Shown: piece after piece, positions 38,283 to 49,060 of the stretch
How positions within the stretch are numbered: position 1 is the stretch's first letter
How the letters are laid out: each line of letters opens with the position of its first letter
Assembly (NCBI GenBank): GCA_002710685.1
Contig: PALD01000049.1
Location: forward strand, 1 to 64,000
DNA length: 64,000 bases
Direction of reading: 5' to 3'
From: Cytophagaceae bacterium
Lineage (GTDB): Bacteria; Bacteroidota; Bacteroidia; Flavobacteriales; Flavobacteriaceae
Notes under the pieces: generated by a model
Database searches by the model: none
Told to the model about the DNA's origin: nothing
Seen by the model: the letters and a program-made list of their open reading frames with translations, nothing else
Program-made: the position numbers and the translations under genes

Positions 38283-40580
38283 ATGAGCAAGGAAAGCCGT
38301 CGCCGAGAGGCGTTGATATACCACGCAAAACCCACACCCGGGAAAATTTCAGTAAACCCCACCAAAAAATATTCATCCCAGAGAGACCTGTCACTGGCAT
38401 ACTCCCCAGGAGTGGCCGAGCCATGTCTAGAGATAGAAAAGGATGTTGAGAATGCATACAAATATACCGCAAAGGGCAACCTGGTTGCGGTAATATCAAA
38501 CGGTACCGCGGTACTGGGCCTGGGCGATATAGGCCCCGAGGCCTCAAAACCGGTCATGGAGGGCAAGGGCTTGCTTTTTAAGATATTTGCCGGCATTGAT
38601 GTTTTTGACATTGAAGTGGGCACCAAAGATGTGGAGCAGTTCATCCAGACGGTAAAGAACATCGCGCCCACATTTGGGGGCATTAACCTTGAAGACATCA
38701 AGGCCCCAGAAGCCTTTGAGATTGAGCGTAGGCTTAAAGAAGAGCTCGATATCCCCGTAATGCATGATGACCAGCATGGTACGGCGATAATCTCAGCGGC
38801 TGCGCTGCTCAATGCGCTGGAACTTGCAAAAAAGAAAATCGAAAAGGTAAAAATCGTGGTAAGTGGTGCGGGAGCGGCAGCAGTTTCCTGCACACGTCTT
38901 TACAAGGCATTTGGCGCAAAGGCCGAAAACATCGTGATGCTCGACAGCCGCGGCGTGATAAGAAAAGACCGGGAGAACCTCTCAGTTGAAAAAGCTGAAT
39001 TTGCCACCGCCCGGAAGATTGATACCCTGGAGGAAGCCATGAAGGGGGCTGATGTTTTCATAGGCCTGTCCATCGCAGATATCGTGAACCCAGAAATGTT
39101 GAAGAGCATGGCAAAAAAGGCAATTGTCTTTGCCATGGCAAACCCTAACCCTGAGATTGACTATGACCTGGCCCTGGCCACACGGGACGACATCATCATG
39201 GCAACCGGTCGCTCTGACCATCCCAACCAGGTAAACAATGTGCTTGGGTTTCCCTTTATATTTCGTGGAGCGCTTGACGTGCGGGCAACTAAGATTAACG
39301 AAGCTATGAAGATGGCTGCGGTCAAAGCGCTTGCCGAGCTTGCAAAAGAAGCGGTGCCAGAACAGGTCAATATCGCTTATGGCGAAACAAAATTGAATTT
39401 TGGCAATGACTATATCATTCCAAAACCCTTTGACCCCAGGCTTATTGCCAAAGTTCCTCCTGCCGTGGCAAAAGCTGCCATGGAGAGCGGCGTGGCCCGT
39501 GAACAAATCACGGACTGGCAAAAATATGAAGATGAGCTTCTGGATAGGATGGGCTCAGACAATAAGATAGTAAGGCTGATGCTCAACCGGGCAAGGATGA
39601 ACCCCAAGCGTATCGTTTTTGCAGAGTCTGACCAGCTAGATGTATTAAAGGCCGCTCAGATAGTATATGATGAAGGCATCGCGACGCCTGTCTTGCTGGG
39701 TAACCGCGAGACCATCCACGAGTTGATGCACGAGATTGATTTTGAGGCAAACCTTGAAATCATTGATCCTAAATCAAAAGAAGAAAAACCAAAACTTGAT
39801 AAATATGCCCACATCTACTGGCAGGCAAGGAAGCGTAAGGGGGTAACCCTTTTTGATGCGCAAAAGCTGATGCGCCAGCGCAACTATTATGCATGCATGA
39901 TGGTCGAGACCGGCGATGCCGAAGGTATGGTGACGGGATATAGCAGTAGTTACCCTTCTGCAGTGAAGCCTGTACTCGAGGTGATAGGGGGCGCACCCAA
40001 TGTGCAAAAAGTGGCCACGGCCAACTTGATGATCACCTCACGTGGCCCCATATTCCTGGCAGATACGTCCATTAATATCGAACCTTCTGCTAAGGAACTG
40101 GCCAAGATTGCACAGATGACGGCCAGGACGGTAAGGATGTTTGGCATGGAGCCCATCATTGCGATGACGTCCTATTCTAACTTTGGGTCATCTAAAAATG
40201 AAAAGGCTTCAAAGGTGCGCGAGGCAGTGGCCTACCTGCATAGGTATTATCCAGACCTGCTTGTGGATGGCGAGGTGCAGGCAGATTTTGCGCTTAACGC
40301 GGAAATGATGAAGGCAAAGTTCCCCTTCTCCAAGTTGGCCGGTAAAAAGGTTAATACACTTGTGTTCTCCAACCTGGACTCAGCAAACATTACCTATAAA
40401 ATGCTCAAGGAGCTTGACAAGGCCGATAATATTGGCCCCATCATGATGGGGATGCGCAAGCCGGTCCACGTGCTTCAGCTGGGTGCCAGTGTGGATGAGA
40501 TCGTGAACATGACGGCCATTGCCGTGATTGATGCACAACAGAAGGAAAAGAAGGCTCAGGAAATGGGATTGATTTCCTAG
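38283..40580 (+). CDS. maeB: NADP-dependent malic enzyme with phosphotransacetylase-like domain
   Basis: Malic enzyme decarboxylates malate to pyruvate with NADP reduction. The protein has 765 residues, the usual length of MaeB-type fusions. The malic enzyme part (about 1-425) includes [12 protein letters not shown], the catalytic region [15 protein letters not shown], the nucleotide-binding [12 protein letters not shown], and ANPNPEI. The C-terminal part (about 440-765) is a phosphate acetyl/butyryl transferase-like domain ([18 protein letters not shown]), which is thought to be regulatory, sensing acetyl-CoA. It is a single gene with 113 bp upstream containing palindrome copy 3 and a weak promoter. 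A terminator follows at 40610. Confidence 0.95.
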   Translation: MSKESRRREALIYHAKPTPGKISVNPTKKYSSQRDLSLAYSPGVAEPCLEIEKDVENAYKYTAKGNLVAVISNGTAVLGLGDIGPEASKPVMEGKGLLFKIFAGIDVFDIEVGTKDVEQFIQTVKNIAPTFGGINLEDIKAPEAFEIERRLKEELDIPVMHDDQHGTAIISAAALLNALELAKKKIEKVKIVVSGAGAAAVSCTRLYKAFGAKAENIVMLDSRGVIRKDRENLSVEKAEFATARKIDTLEEAMKGADVFIGLSIADIVNPEMLKSMAKKAIVFAMANPNPEIDYDLALATRDDIIMATGRSDHPNQVNNVLGFPFIFRGALDVRATKINEAMKMAAVKALAELAKEAVPEQVNIAYGETKLNFGNDYIIPKPFDPRLIAKVPPAVAKAAMESGVAREQITDWQKYEDELLDRMGSDNKIVRLMLNRARMNPKRIVFAESDQLDVLKAAQIVYDEGIATPVLLGNRETIHELMHEIDFEANLEIIDPKSKEEKPKLDKYAHIYWQARKRKGVTLFDAQKLMRQRNYYACMMVETGDAEGMVTGYSSSYPSAVKPVLEVIGGAPNVQKVATANLMITSRGPIFLADTSINIEPSAKELAKIAQMTARTVRMFGMEPIIAMTSYSNFGSSKNEKASKVREAVAYLHRYYPDLLVDGEVQADFALNAEMMKAKFPFSKLAGKKVNTLVFSNLDSANITYKMLKELDKADNIGPIMMGMRKPVHVLQLGASVDEIVNMTAIAVIDAQQKEKKAQEMGLIS

Positions 40581-40609
40581 GATAATCAATGTTTTTCTAG
40601 AATGTGATC

Positions 40610-40635
40610 AAGGGGCGCTAAGGTGTCCCTTTTTT
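40610..40635 (+). terminator. Intrinsic terminator after maeB
   Basis: AAGGGGC (40610-40616) pairs with GTGTCCCTT-type bases ending at 40631, including one G-T pair, around an 8-base loop. A T-run of seven follows. Confidence 0.75.
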
Positions 40636-40640
40636 AAATC

Positions 40641-40656
40641 TTTGGCGAAAGCCAAA
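40641..40656. repeat. Short palindrome family, copy 4
   Basis: TTTGGCGAAAGCCAAA has 6-bp arms closing a GAAA tetraloop. It sits 5 bases after the T-run of the maeB terminator and 65 bases before ruvA. Confidence 0.85.
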
Positions 40657-40691
40657 AAAAGCAGATGAAAGGCCTAAAGCAAATTATTTTC

Positions 40692-40699
40692 TTACATTT
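40692..40699 (+). promoter_or_regulatory. Promoter -7 element of ruvA
   Basis: TACATTTG fits TAnnTTTG and lies 22 bases before the ruvA ATG. No clear -33 TTTG is present at the usual distance. Confidence 0.45.
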
Positions 40700-40721
40700 G
40701 AAACCCTAACATTCTGTTAAC

Positions 40722-41303
40722 ATGATTACCCACTTAAAGGGCAGGCTTGCTGAGAAAAACCCCACTGATATTGTTGTAGATTGTAATGGTGTGGGGTATC
40801 TGGTGCATATTTCACTACATACTTTTTCACTGCTGCCAGCTATTGAAAATATTCATATTTACACCTATTTGCACATCAAGGAAGATGCGCATACGCTTTA
40901 TGGTTTTATGCAAAAGTCTGAACGGGAAATCTTTAAGCTGTTGATTTCCGTAAGTGGTGTGGGGACCAGCACGGCGAGGACCATGCTTTCTTCACTAGAT
41001 CCAGAACAGGTAAAGAATGCAATTGCCACAAGTGATGTTGCCACCATACAATCAGTAAAGGGTATAGGGGCCAAGACTGCTCAACGTGTCATCCTTGACC
41101 TTAAGGACAAGATCCTTAAAGTCTATGATATGGATGAAGTTTCACCCAGCGCAAGCAATACGGCAAAAGATGAAGCGTTATCAGCATTGGAAACCCTGGG
41201 TTTTGCCAGGAAGCAAGCAGAAAAAGTGTGTGAGAAAATTATTAGGGAAAATCCTTCAGCAGACGTTGAAACCATTATAAAACAAGCCTTAAAAACCTTG
41301 TAG
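40722..41303 (+). CDS. ruvA: Holliday junction branch migration protein RuvA
   Basis: RuvA binds the Holliday junction as a tetramer and loads RuvB. The protein has 193 residues: an N-terminal OB-fold (about 1-63, MITHLKGRLAEKNPTDIVVDCNGVGYLVHIS), a helix-hairpin-helix domain (about 68-140, VSGVGTSTARTMLS and VKGIGAKTAQRVILDL), and a C-terminal three-helix RuvB-contact domain (about 148-193). All parts look intact. The stop lies 6 bases before the TTG start of sprA, so ruvA and sprA are probably transcribed together. Confidence 0.96.
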   Translation: MITHLKGRLAEKNPTDIVVDCNGVGYLVHISLHTFSLLPAIENIHIYTYLHIKEDAHTLYGFMQKSEREIFKLLISVSGVGTSTARTMLSSLDPEQVKNAIATSDVATIQSVKGIGAKTAQRVILDLKDKILKVYDMDEVSPSASNTAKDEALSALETLGFARKQAEKVCEKIIRENPSADVETIIKQALKTL

Positions 41304-41309
41304 ATAGCT

Positions 41310-44300
41310 TTGAGGACAAAATTATTTTTGGTTAAGATCTTTCGGAAACTTTTAATCCTGGCCATTTTTGGCCTTGCCATATCTGTGCATGCACAGGATG
41401 AGGAGCAGCAAGATACTACACAGACCACCTATGCCGTGGGCCGTGTGCAGTTGCAAAATCCCGCCAGTATAATTTCAAAATATACCTACGACCCCATCAC
41501 TGACCGTTATATCTACTCTGAGGGGCTGGGGAGTATCAATATTGGCTATCCACTTATCCTTACCCCTGAAGAGTTTAGGAAACGGGTTGAAGAAGAACGT
41601 ATGCGTTCTTATTTTCAGGATAAGATATCGGCACTTGACGGCCGTACAGAGGAAGGCCAGGAGGGGAGGTCTGACCTCTTGCCCAACTTTTATGTGAACT
41701 CGGGCCTGTTTGAATCCATCTTTGGTGGAAACACGATAGAGCTTACACCCACAGGTTCTGTAGCTATGGACCTGGGCGTTCTATACACTAAACAGGACAA
41801 CCCCAGTTTTTCACCCAGGAACAGGAGTAACTTTAGTTTTGACTTTGATCAAAGAATACAGCTTAGCCTGCTGGGTAAAATAGGAACGCGCCTCCAGGTG
41901 AATGCAAATTATGATACTGAAAGTACCTTTGATTTTCAAAATCAGATAAAGCTGGAGTACACCCCATCTGAAGATGATATCATCCAGAAAATCGAGGTAG
42001 GTAACGTGAGCATGCCGCTCAATAGCGCGCTGATTCAAGGTTCACAGAGCTTGTTTGGGGTAAAGACACAGTTGCAATTTGGCAAGACAACCATTACAGG
42101 GGTTTTTTCTGAACAGCAAAGCCAGACACGCCAGGTAACCTCAGAGGGTGGTGCGACGATACAGGACTTTGATATTTTTGCGCTTGACTATGATGAGAAC
42201 AGGCACTTTTTCCTGGCTCATTACTTTAGGGATAATTATGATGAGGCGCTAGCTGCATATCCCTTTATCAACAGCAACGTACAGATCAACAGGATTGAGG
42301 TATGGGTGACAAACCGCACGCAGCGATTTGAAAACACCCGCAATATCATCGCTATACAGGATATAGGAGAGTCCTCTCCACAAAATATAGGCCTTGACGC
42401 ACCTCCGGGAGGATTTGTGAACGTGCAGCCCAATTCACCCCCCGCCAACACCAATAACGACTTTAACCCCTTTGGCATCAATGGCAATGGGCAAAGTGTG
42501 CTTACATCTGCCATACGTGACGCGGCAACTGTTCAACAGGGCTTCGGTGGCGTTTCGGTCGTGGATGGAACTGATTATGCGCTACTTGAAAATGCAAGGA
42601 AGCTTGAGGCCAATGAATATACCCTGGATCCCATATTGGGATATATCTCGCTGAACCAAAGGCTGAACAACGATGAAGTGCTGGGTGTTGCATTTCAATA
42701 CACCATCAACGGGCAGGTCTATCAAGTGGGTGAATTTGCAAACGATGGGGTTGACGCCACATCTGGAGCATACCCAGATACTGATGGTGATGGAGTCCCG
42801 GACCTTGTGGATGTAGATCCTGATGGCGATGGGGTGAACAATAACGGTGTAGATGTTGATGGTGACCAGATCGCAGACTCTGCAGACTCCAGTGAAACCC
42901 CTGGGGCTGATGTGAACAATGATGGCATCCTGGATAGTTTTATACCCCCGGGACAGGGAGGAACACCGCAAGCACTTGTGGTAAAGATGCTCAAGAGCAA
43001 CATCACCAGCGTTTCAGAACCTAGGTGGGACCTGATGATGAAAAACATTTATGGCCTGGGGACAGGGCAGTTGCAACAAGAAGGCTTCAGGATGAACATT
43101 GTCTATACTGATCCCTCACCACTCAATTATATTACGTCTACCAGTGGCGAGCCGTTGCCTGACGATGTGGAGAACACGCCGCTCTTAAATGTTTTCAACC
43201 TGGACAGGTTGACCACCTTTGGAGACCCGCAGACCGGGGGGGATGGGTTTTTTGATTTTGTTTCTGGTTTGACGGTAAATGTGAGCAACGGGAGTATCAT
43301 ATTCACTTCAGTTGAGCCTTTCGGCGAATATCTGTTCAACAAGTTGAGGTCGAGCAATACCGAGGTGTATGATGATGGCATGGATATGACCGATGCTGAG
43401 GAAGCAACCTACAATGCAAACCAGTTAAAATATGTCTATAAAACGCTTTATTCTTCAACTAAAACGGTTGCAAAGGATAATGCTGATAAAAACAAGTTTC
43501 AGTTAAAGGGTAAATATGAATCCCAGGAAGAAGAGGGTATCCCCATAGGTTCCTTCAATGTCCCGCAGGGTAGTGTGACCGTTACCGCTGGTGGGCGTGT
43601 GCTTCAGGAAGGGCTTGATTATACCGTTGATTATCAACGTGGGCGTGTAATCATACTTGATCCCGCACTCAAGGCCTCAAACATCCCCATACAGGTTTCC
43701 ACTGAAAACAATACCCTTTTTGGTCAACAGACAAAAAGGTTTACCGGCCTTAATGTAGAGCATCGCTTCAGTGATGATTTTATCGTGGGTGGTACCTTGA
43801 TCAATATGAATGAGCGGCCGCTTACGCAAAAGGCTTCCTATAGTTTTGAACCTATCAACAACACCATTTTTGGCCTTAACGCAAGTTATTCCACGGAAGT
43901 GCCATTTTTAACACGATTGATAAACAAGTACCCTTTTATTGACACAGATGTGATGTCTAACCTCTCTGTGCGCGGGGAGGTGGCCTACTTGATACCCGGT
44001 CAACCAAAATCAACAAACCTCAACGGCCGCGCGGCCTCATATATTGATGACTTTGAGGGCTCACAGACCTCAATAGATGTGAGTTCACCACTGCAATGGT
44101 TCATGTCGTCGGCACCAGTGGGTTTTGGAGGTGAGTTCAGCAATGGTGACCTGGCAGCGGGCTACAGAAGAGCTAAACTGGCCTGGTATACCATCGACCC
44201 TGTTTTTTACGGTAATCAACGTCCTGATGGTATTACAGATGAGGACCTCTCAAACTGGGCAACGCGTCGTGTTTTTAGGGATGAGATTTTCCCACAGCAG

Positions 44301-47300
44301 GATATAGTTGCCGGTACCACGCAGGCACTGTTTACGTTTGATATGGCTTATTTTCCTTCTGAAAGGGGGGCATATAACTATAGTACTGATGCGCAGGATG
44401 GCATCCTTGATAACCCTGAGCAGAATTTTGGCGGAATCATGCGCCAGTTTACCTCCACTGATTTTGAACAGAGCAATGTGGAATTTATTGAATTCTGGTT
44501 GATGGACCCCTATATTTATGAAGAAAACGCGGCAAATCCTGGTGGTGTGCTGACCATTAACCTGGGCAACATTTCAGAAGACGTGCTCAAGGATGGTAGA
44601 AAGCAATATGAAAATGGATTGCCCAAAGATGGCGGTACGTCTAATACCACCCAGACCTCATGGGGTAAGGTGCCCACAAACCAGGCCTTGATCTATGCCT
44701 TTGATACAGAGGGCGAGCAACGCACAAACCAGGATCTAGGTTATGATGGTCTGGATGATGTTGAAGAAGGCACGCAATTTCCTGCTTTTGCAAACCTGGC
44801 AGACCCCGCGGGAGATAACTATCAATATTTTGTTTCGGCCACAGGCGGTGTGATAGATAGGTATAAGATGTACAATGGGCAACAAGGCAACTCGCCTGTA
44901 GATGTGACCCAGACAAACAGGGGGTCCACTACCTTGCCAGATGTTGAAGACTTTAACCGGGACTATACCATGAATACCGTTGATAGTTATTATGAATATC
45001 AACTGGAGATCACCCCGCAGGACCTTACCATCGACAATGAATTTATCGTGGATGAGCGCAATGTCAATGTAGAACTGCAAAATGGTAGGAGCATACCCGT
45101 GCGCTGGCTACAGTTTAAAGTGCCCATCAATCAACCCACAAATACCGTGGGGGGTATTGCAGACTTTAGGTCCATTCGCTTTATGCGTATGTATATGAGT
45201 GGCTTTAGCCAAAACACCACTTTAAGGATGGGGACCCTTGATCTTGTGCGGGGGGATTACAGGAGATATGCCTTGACCCTTGACCCTGACCTTTCTGATC
45301 CTAATACTGAAAACACCCTTTTTGAAGTAACCGCGGTCAATATCCTGGAAAATGAAAACCGGGACCCCATCCCTTATGTACTGCCTCCCGGGGTTTACCG
45401 TGAAGAGTTGCTCAACAACAATAACAACATAAGGCAGGATGAGCAATCGCTATCCTTGACCACTTGTGACCTGGAGCCACAGGATGCACGTGCCGTATAT
45501 AAAAACTTTAGGCTAGATATGCGCCAGTACAAGAACATCGAGATGTACACGCATGCCGAATCCTTATTGAATGAACCCGCATTACAGGACAATGAGCTGG
45601 TTGCCTTCATACGCATGGGAACAGACCTTACCGAAAATTTTTATCAAATAGAACTTCCACTGGTGCCCACACCATTTGGCACCACAAACCCTGAGGCCAT
45701 CTGGCCAGAATCAAACCGGTTTGATGTGCCGTTAGACCTATTGCAAACGGTCAAGGCTGCTTTTTTAAATAACGCTGCAGCGACATTGCCACAGACCGTG
45801 ACCTATTATGACATAAACGGTGAGTTGATAGAAGACCCTGCCAACACTGATTACAATACGGGAGAAATACGGGTAGGAATAAAGGGTAATCCCAGTTTTG
45901 GTGACGTGCGTGTATTGATGCTGGGTGTAAAGAACGGCAATCCAGATAATGGCAGTGATGTATGTGGCGAGGTATGGTTCAACGAGCTGCGCATAACTGA
46001 ACTTCAAAATGAAGGTGGATGGGCAGGTATACTCAATGTAGATGCAAACGTGGCTGACTTTGCCACGGTTTCAGCAACAGGTAGGCAGACCACGGTAGGC
46101 TTTGGGGGTATAGATGAAGGTCCTAACCAGAGGAGTAGGGAAGATATAAAATCATACGATGTCGTAACCAATGTCAATGCGGGTCAGCTCTTGCCAAAAA
46201 AATGGGGCATCAAGCTTCCCTTCAACTATTCAGTGGGAGAGCAGGTAATCACCCCACAATTTGACCCGTTGTATTCTGATATTGAACTTGATACAAGGCT
46301 GGAAACTGCAGAGACCGAGGAGCAGCGCGATGCCATTGAAGGGCAGGCCATTTCGCATACGCGTAGAAGGAGTGTGAACCTTATAGGCGTGAGAAAAGAA
46401 AGGACCGGTGAAGCAAAACCAAAACCCTGGGATGTGGAGAACCTCACTTTTTCCTACAGTTATAACCAGGAGGACCACAAGGATTTTGAAATCGAGCAAT
46501 CCCGGGCGCAGAGTGTAAGGCTGGGCGGGACATATAATTTTGCTTTTCAGCCAAAGGCTTATGAACCCTTTGCCAAGAACGACTCACTTTTCATGAGCCC
46601 GTACCTTAAGTTGCTCAAGGACTTCAATATAAATTACCTTCCGGCATCCATTAGTGTCAGTTCAAATTATAACAGGCAATATAATCAGCAAAAACTAAGG
46701 GATGTATCCTTGACGGGAAATTCCATCCTGCCCGAATATAAACAGCGCAATTACCTTTTTGACCGTCAGTTTACCATAAATTACCCCATTACCAATTCAC
46801 TTACCGTAAACTTTGACCAGGCACAAAACAGGATCGTGCGCAATTATTTAAATGCTGATAATTCCCTGGATGCTGAAGCTGGTGGTGTCTATGATGGCTT
46901 CTTTGAGATAGGAACACCGTCGCGCCACTATCAAACCTTGCAGGCAAACTATGAGTTGCCCTTTGATAAATTACCTTACCTGGATTTCCTGAGCGCCACC
47001 TATTCATACACGGCAGATTTTGAGTGGAACCGTGGGTCCTATCAATTTCAGACGCTTGAGGGCATCCCAGACCTAGGAAACTCCGTTGAGAATGCAAACA
47101 CGCACGCCATCAACGGTACCATAGATATGACCAAGCTTTACCGCTCGGTAGGCCTTGTGAAAAAGAAGGCCGCAGGTGCCGCTGGAAAGACCAGGCAAGA
47201 ACGTAGCCGTTCAGTACCCACACTGGGCAATCCACGGGTAACGCCACAAAATGGCGCTCAAGGCGGAAGCCTTACTGCCGGGGAAAAGGCAACAAACAGC

Positions 47301-48656
47301 GTCGTGGGGCTCGTTACGGGTATAAAAAGGATACAGGTAACCTATCAACAGAACAATGGGACCTATATGCCGGGATATCTCCCGGGGATAGGATTTGCAG
47401 GAACACTAAAGCCTACCACGGGATTTGTTTTTGGAAGTCAGGAAGATGTAAGGCAATATGCCGCCCGGAGGGGGTGGTTGACATTGTATCAAGAATTCAA
47501 CCAGCAGTATAGCGAGGTGGAGAACCGGCAATTGAATATTCAGGCGCAGGCCGAATTCTTGCCAGAGCTCACCATTGACCTGAACATGAACCGCATCTAT
47601 CAAGAAACATACAACGAGAATTTCAGGATAGACCCCACAAGCCTGGAGTATGAAACCCTTGCCGGCAATACATTGGGTAACTTCTCCATCTCCACCTTGA
47701 TGATAGGTACCGCCTTTAGCAAGAACACGGTAGAAGCCTCAAGGGCATTTGATCAATTTAGGGATAACAGGCTGGTGGTGGCAGAACGCCTTGCAGAAAA
47801 TTTTTATGGAACAACAGATTATCCCCGCGATGAAAATGGTTACCCCGTGGGCTATGGAAGAACTAACCAGGCAGTATTGATACCCTCGTTTTTATCGGCA
47901 TATACAACTGATGGAAGCGCATCTAATGTTAAACTGGGTGCCTTCAGGAACTTCCCGTTGCCTAACTGGAACATCAAGTATACAGGGCTGATGAAGCTGG
48001 ACTTCTTTAAAAGGAACTTCAAGAGGTTTTCAGTCAATCATGGCTATAGCTCTGGTTACACAATAAACCAGTTTAGGACCAACCTTAACTATGACAGAAG
48101 GGCAAATACCTCTCCATCAGACTCCCAGGTAGATCAAGCAGGAAATTTTCTCAATGAAACCATCTATTCCAATGTTAACCTGGTAGAACAGTTTTCTCCA
48201 TTGGTAAGGCTTGATTTTGAGATGCAGAACAGTCTTAAGATACTTGCCGAAATTAGAAAGGACAGAGCATTATCGTTGAGCTTTGATAACAATCTACTTA
48301 CTGAGATCAATGGAAATGAATACATCATTGGTCTAGGATATAGGTTAAAAGATATTACTTTTGCGACAAGCATAGGTGGAAGAAAAACCATTTTAAAGAG
48401 CGATCTTAATATTAAGGCAGATCTTTCATTAAGGCAAAATGAAACCATAGTGCGCTATCTGGACGTTGATAATGACCAGATAACATCAGGACAGGACTTA
48501 TATGGACTAACGCTCAAGGCAGATTATGCACTGAGCAGGAACCTGACGGCGATTTTCTACTATGACCACACTTTTGCAACATATGCAATCTCAACCGCAT
48601 TCCCGCAAACAACCATAAGGACAGGGTTTACATTGAGGTACAACTTTGGCAACTAA
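41310..48656 (+). CDS. sprA: SprA, outer-membrane translocon of the type IX secretion system
   Basis: SprA (Sov) is the very large outer-membrane beta barrel through which T9SS cargo leaves the cell; it is needed for gliding in Flavobacterium. The protein has 2448 residues, the family's usual size. It starts with TTG at 41310 and has a signal peptide (about 1-29, cleaved after SVHAQ), then conserved regions such as SMPLNSALIQGSQSLFGVKT, GRAASYIDDFEGSQT, and a C-terminal strand ending RTGFTLRYNFGN. An insertion at about 487-547 carries DxDGDGxxD-type repeats (DTDGDGVPD, DPDGDGVNN, DVDGDQIAD, DVNNDGILD), resembling thrombospondin type 3 calcium loops. It follows ruvA by 6 bp and precedes gcvH by 23 bp. 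Confidence 0.96.
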   Translation: MRTKLFLVKIFRKLLILAIFGLAISVHAQDEEQQDTTQTTYAVGRVQLQNPASIISKYTYDPITDRYIYSEGLGSINIGYPLILTPEEFRKRVEEERMRSYFQDKISALDGRTEEGQEGRSDLLPNFYVNSGLFESIFGGNTIELTPTGSVAMDLGVLYTKQDNPSFSPRNRSNFSFDFDQRIQLSLLGKIGTRLQVNANYDTESTFDFQNQIKLEYTPSEDDIIQKIEVGNVSMPLNSALIQGSQSLFGVKTQLQFGKTTITGVFSEQQSQTRQVTSEGGATIQDFDIFALDYDENRHFFLAHYFRDNYDEALAAYPFINSNVQINRIEVWVTNRTQRFENTRNIIAIQDIGESSPQNIGLDAPPGGFVNVQPNSPPANTNNDFNPFGINGNGQSVLTSAIRDAATVQQGFGGVSVVDGTDYALLENARKLEANEYTLDPILGYISLNQRLNNDEVLGVAFQYTINGQVYQVGEFANDGVDATSGAYPDTDGDGVPDLVDVDPDGDGVNNNGVDVDGDQIADSADSSETPGADVNNDGILDSFIPPGQGGTPQALVVKMLKSNITSVSEPRWDLMMKNIYGLGTGQLQQEGFRMNIVYTDPSPLNYITSTSGEPLPDDVENTPLLNVFNLDRLTTFGDPQTGGDGFFDFVSGLTVNVSNGSIIFTSVEPFGEYLFNKLRSSNTEVYDDGMDMTDAEEATYNANQLKYVYKTLYSSTKTVAKDNADKNKFQLKGKYESQEEEGIPIGSFNVPQGSVTVTAGGRVLQEGLDYTVDYQRGRVIILDPALKASNIPIQVSTENNTLFGQQTKRFTGLNVEHRFSDDFIVGGTLINMNERPLTQKASYSFEPINNTIFGLNASYSTEVPFLTRLINKYPFIDTDVMSNLSVRGEVAYLIPGQPKSTNLNGRAASYIDDFEGSQTSIDVSSPLQWFMSSAPVGFGGEFSNGDLAAGYRRAKLAWYTIDPVFYGNQRPDGITDEDLSNWATRRVFRDEIFPQQDIVAGTTQALFTFDMAYFPSERGAYNYSTDAQDGILDNPEQNFGGIMRQFTSTDFEQSNVEFIEFWLMDPYIYEENAANPGGVLTINLGNISEDVLKDGRKQYENGLPKDGGTSNTTQTSWGKVPTNQALIYAFDTEGEQRTNQDLGYDGLDDVEEGTQFPAFANLADPAGDNYQYFVSATGGVIDRYKMYNGQQGNSPVDVTQTNRGSTTLPDVEDFNRDYTMNTVDSYYEYQLEITPQDLTIDNEFIVDERNVNVELQNGRSIPVRWLQFKVPINQPTNTVGGIADFRSIRFMRMYMSGFSQNTTLRMGTLDLVRGDYRRYALTLDPDLSDPNTENTLFEVTAVNILENENRDPIPYVLPPGVYREELLNNNNNIRQDEQSLSLTTCDLEPQDARAVYKNFRLDMRQYKNIEMYTHAESLLNEPALQDNELVAFIRMGTDLTENFYQIELPLVPTPFGTTNPEAIWPESNRFDVPLDLLQTVKAAFLNNAAATLPQTVTYYDINGELIEDPANTDYNTGEIRVGIKGNPSFGDVRVLMLGVKNGNPDNGSDVCGEVWFNELRITELQNEGGWAGILNVDANVADFATVSATGRQTTVGFGGIDEGPNQRSREDIKSYDVVTNVNAGQLLPKKWGIKLPFNYSVGEQVITPQFDPLYSDIELDTRLETAETEEQRDAIEGQAISHTRRRSVNLIGVRKERTGEAKPKPWDVENLTFSYSYNQEDHKDFEIEQSRAQSVRLGGTYNFAFQPKAYEPFAKNDSLFMSPYLKLLKDFNINYLPASISVSSNYNRQYNQQKLRDVSLTGNSILPEYKQRNYLFDRQFTINYPITNSLTVNFDQAQNRIVRNYLNADNSLDAEAGGVYDGFFEIGTPSRHYQTLQANYELPFDKLPYLDFLSATYSYTADFEWNRGSYQFQTLEGIPDLGNSVENANTHAINGTIDMTKLYRSVGLVKKKAAGAAGKTRQERSRSVPTLGNPRVTPQNGAQGGSLTAGEKATNSVVGLVTGIKRIQVTYQQNNGTYMPGYLPGIGFAGTLKPTTGFVFGSQEDVRQYAARRGWLTLYQEFNQQYSEVENRQLNIQAQAEFLPELTIDLNMNRIYQETYNENFRIDPTSLEYETLAGNTLGNFSISTLMIGTAFSKNTVEASRAFDQFRDNRLVVAERLAENFYGTTDYPRDENGYPVGYGRTNQAVLIPSFLSAYTTDGSASNVKLGAFRNFPLPNWNIKYTGLMKLDFFKRNFKRFSVNHGYSSGYTINQFRTNLNYDRRANTSPSDSQVDQAGNFLNETIYSNVNLVEQFSPLVRLDFEMQNSLKILAEIRKDRALSLSFDNNLLTEINGNEYIIGLGYRLKDITFATSIGGRKTILKSDLNIKADLSLRQNETIVRYLDVDNDQITSGQDLYGLTLKADYALSRNLTAIFYYDHTFATYAISTAFPQTTIRTGFTLRYNFGN

Positions 48657-48679
48657 TCATTTAACCATTTTTTAAAGCT

Positions 48680-49060
48680 ATGAATATACCTGCAGATCTA
48701 TTATATACAGAAGATCATGAGTGGATTCGCATTGAAGGCGATGTCGCGATAATAGGAATCACTGATTATGCTCAGGGCGAACTAGGGGACATCGTTTATG
48801 TAGAGGTTGAAACCCTGGGGGAAACCCTTGACAAAGGCGAGGTCTTTGGTACGGTCGAGGCCGTAAAGACCGTTTCAGACCTTTACCTGCCATTGACCGG
48901 CGAGATCATTGAGTTTAATGAAGGGCTTGAAGATGAGCCTGAAACAGTTAACAGTGACCCGTATGGAGCTGGCTGGATGGTCAAGGTAAAAATAAAAAGT
49001 AATGAAGAGATAAAAGACCTTCTTGATGCAGGTGCTTATAAGGCCAGCATCAATGCGTAA
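48680..49060 (+). CDS. gcvH: Glycine cleavage system H protein
   Basis: This is the lipoyl carrier of the glycine cleavage system. The protein has 126 residues. The lipoylated lysine is Lys-63 in GTVEAVKTVSDLYLP, and the family motifs EWIRIEGDVAIIGITDYAQGELGDIVYVE and NSDPYGAGWMVKV are intact. No gcvT or gcvP lies in the window, so it is an orphan here; the gene is placed between sprA and a VanZ-like gene, with an 8-bp overlap with the latter. Position next to sprA recurs in Flavobacteriia, to my knowledge. Confidence 0.96.
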   Translation: MNIPADLLYTEDHEWIRIEGDVAIIGITDYAQGELGDIVYVEVETLGETLDKGEVFGTVEAVKTVSDLYLPLTGEIIEFNEGLEDEPETVNSDPYGAGWMVKVKIKSNEEIKDLLDAGAYKASINA

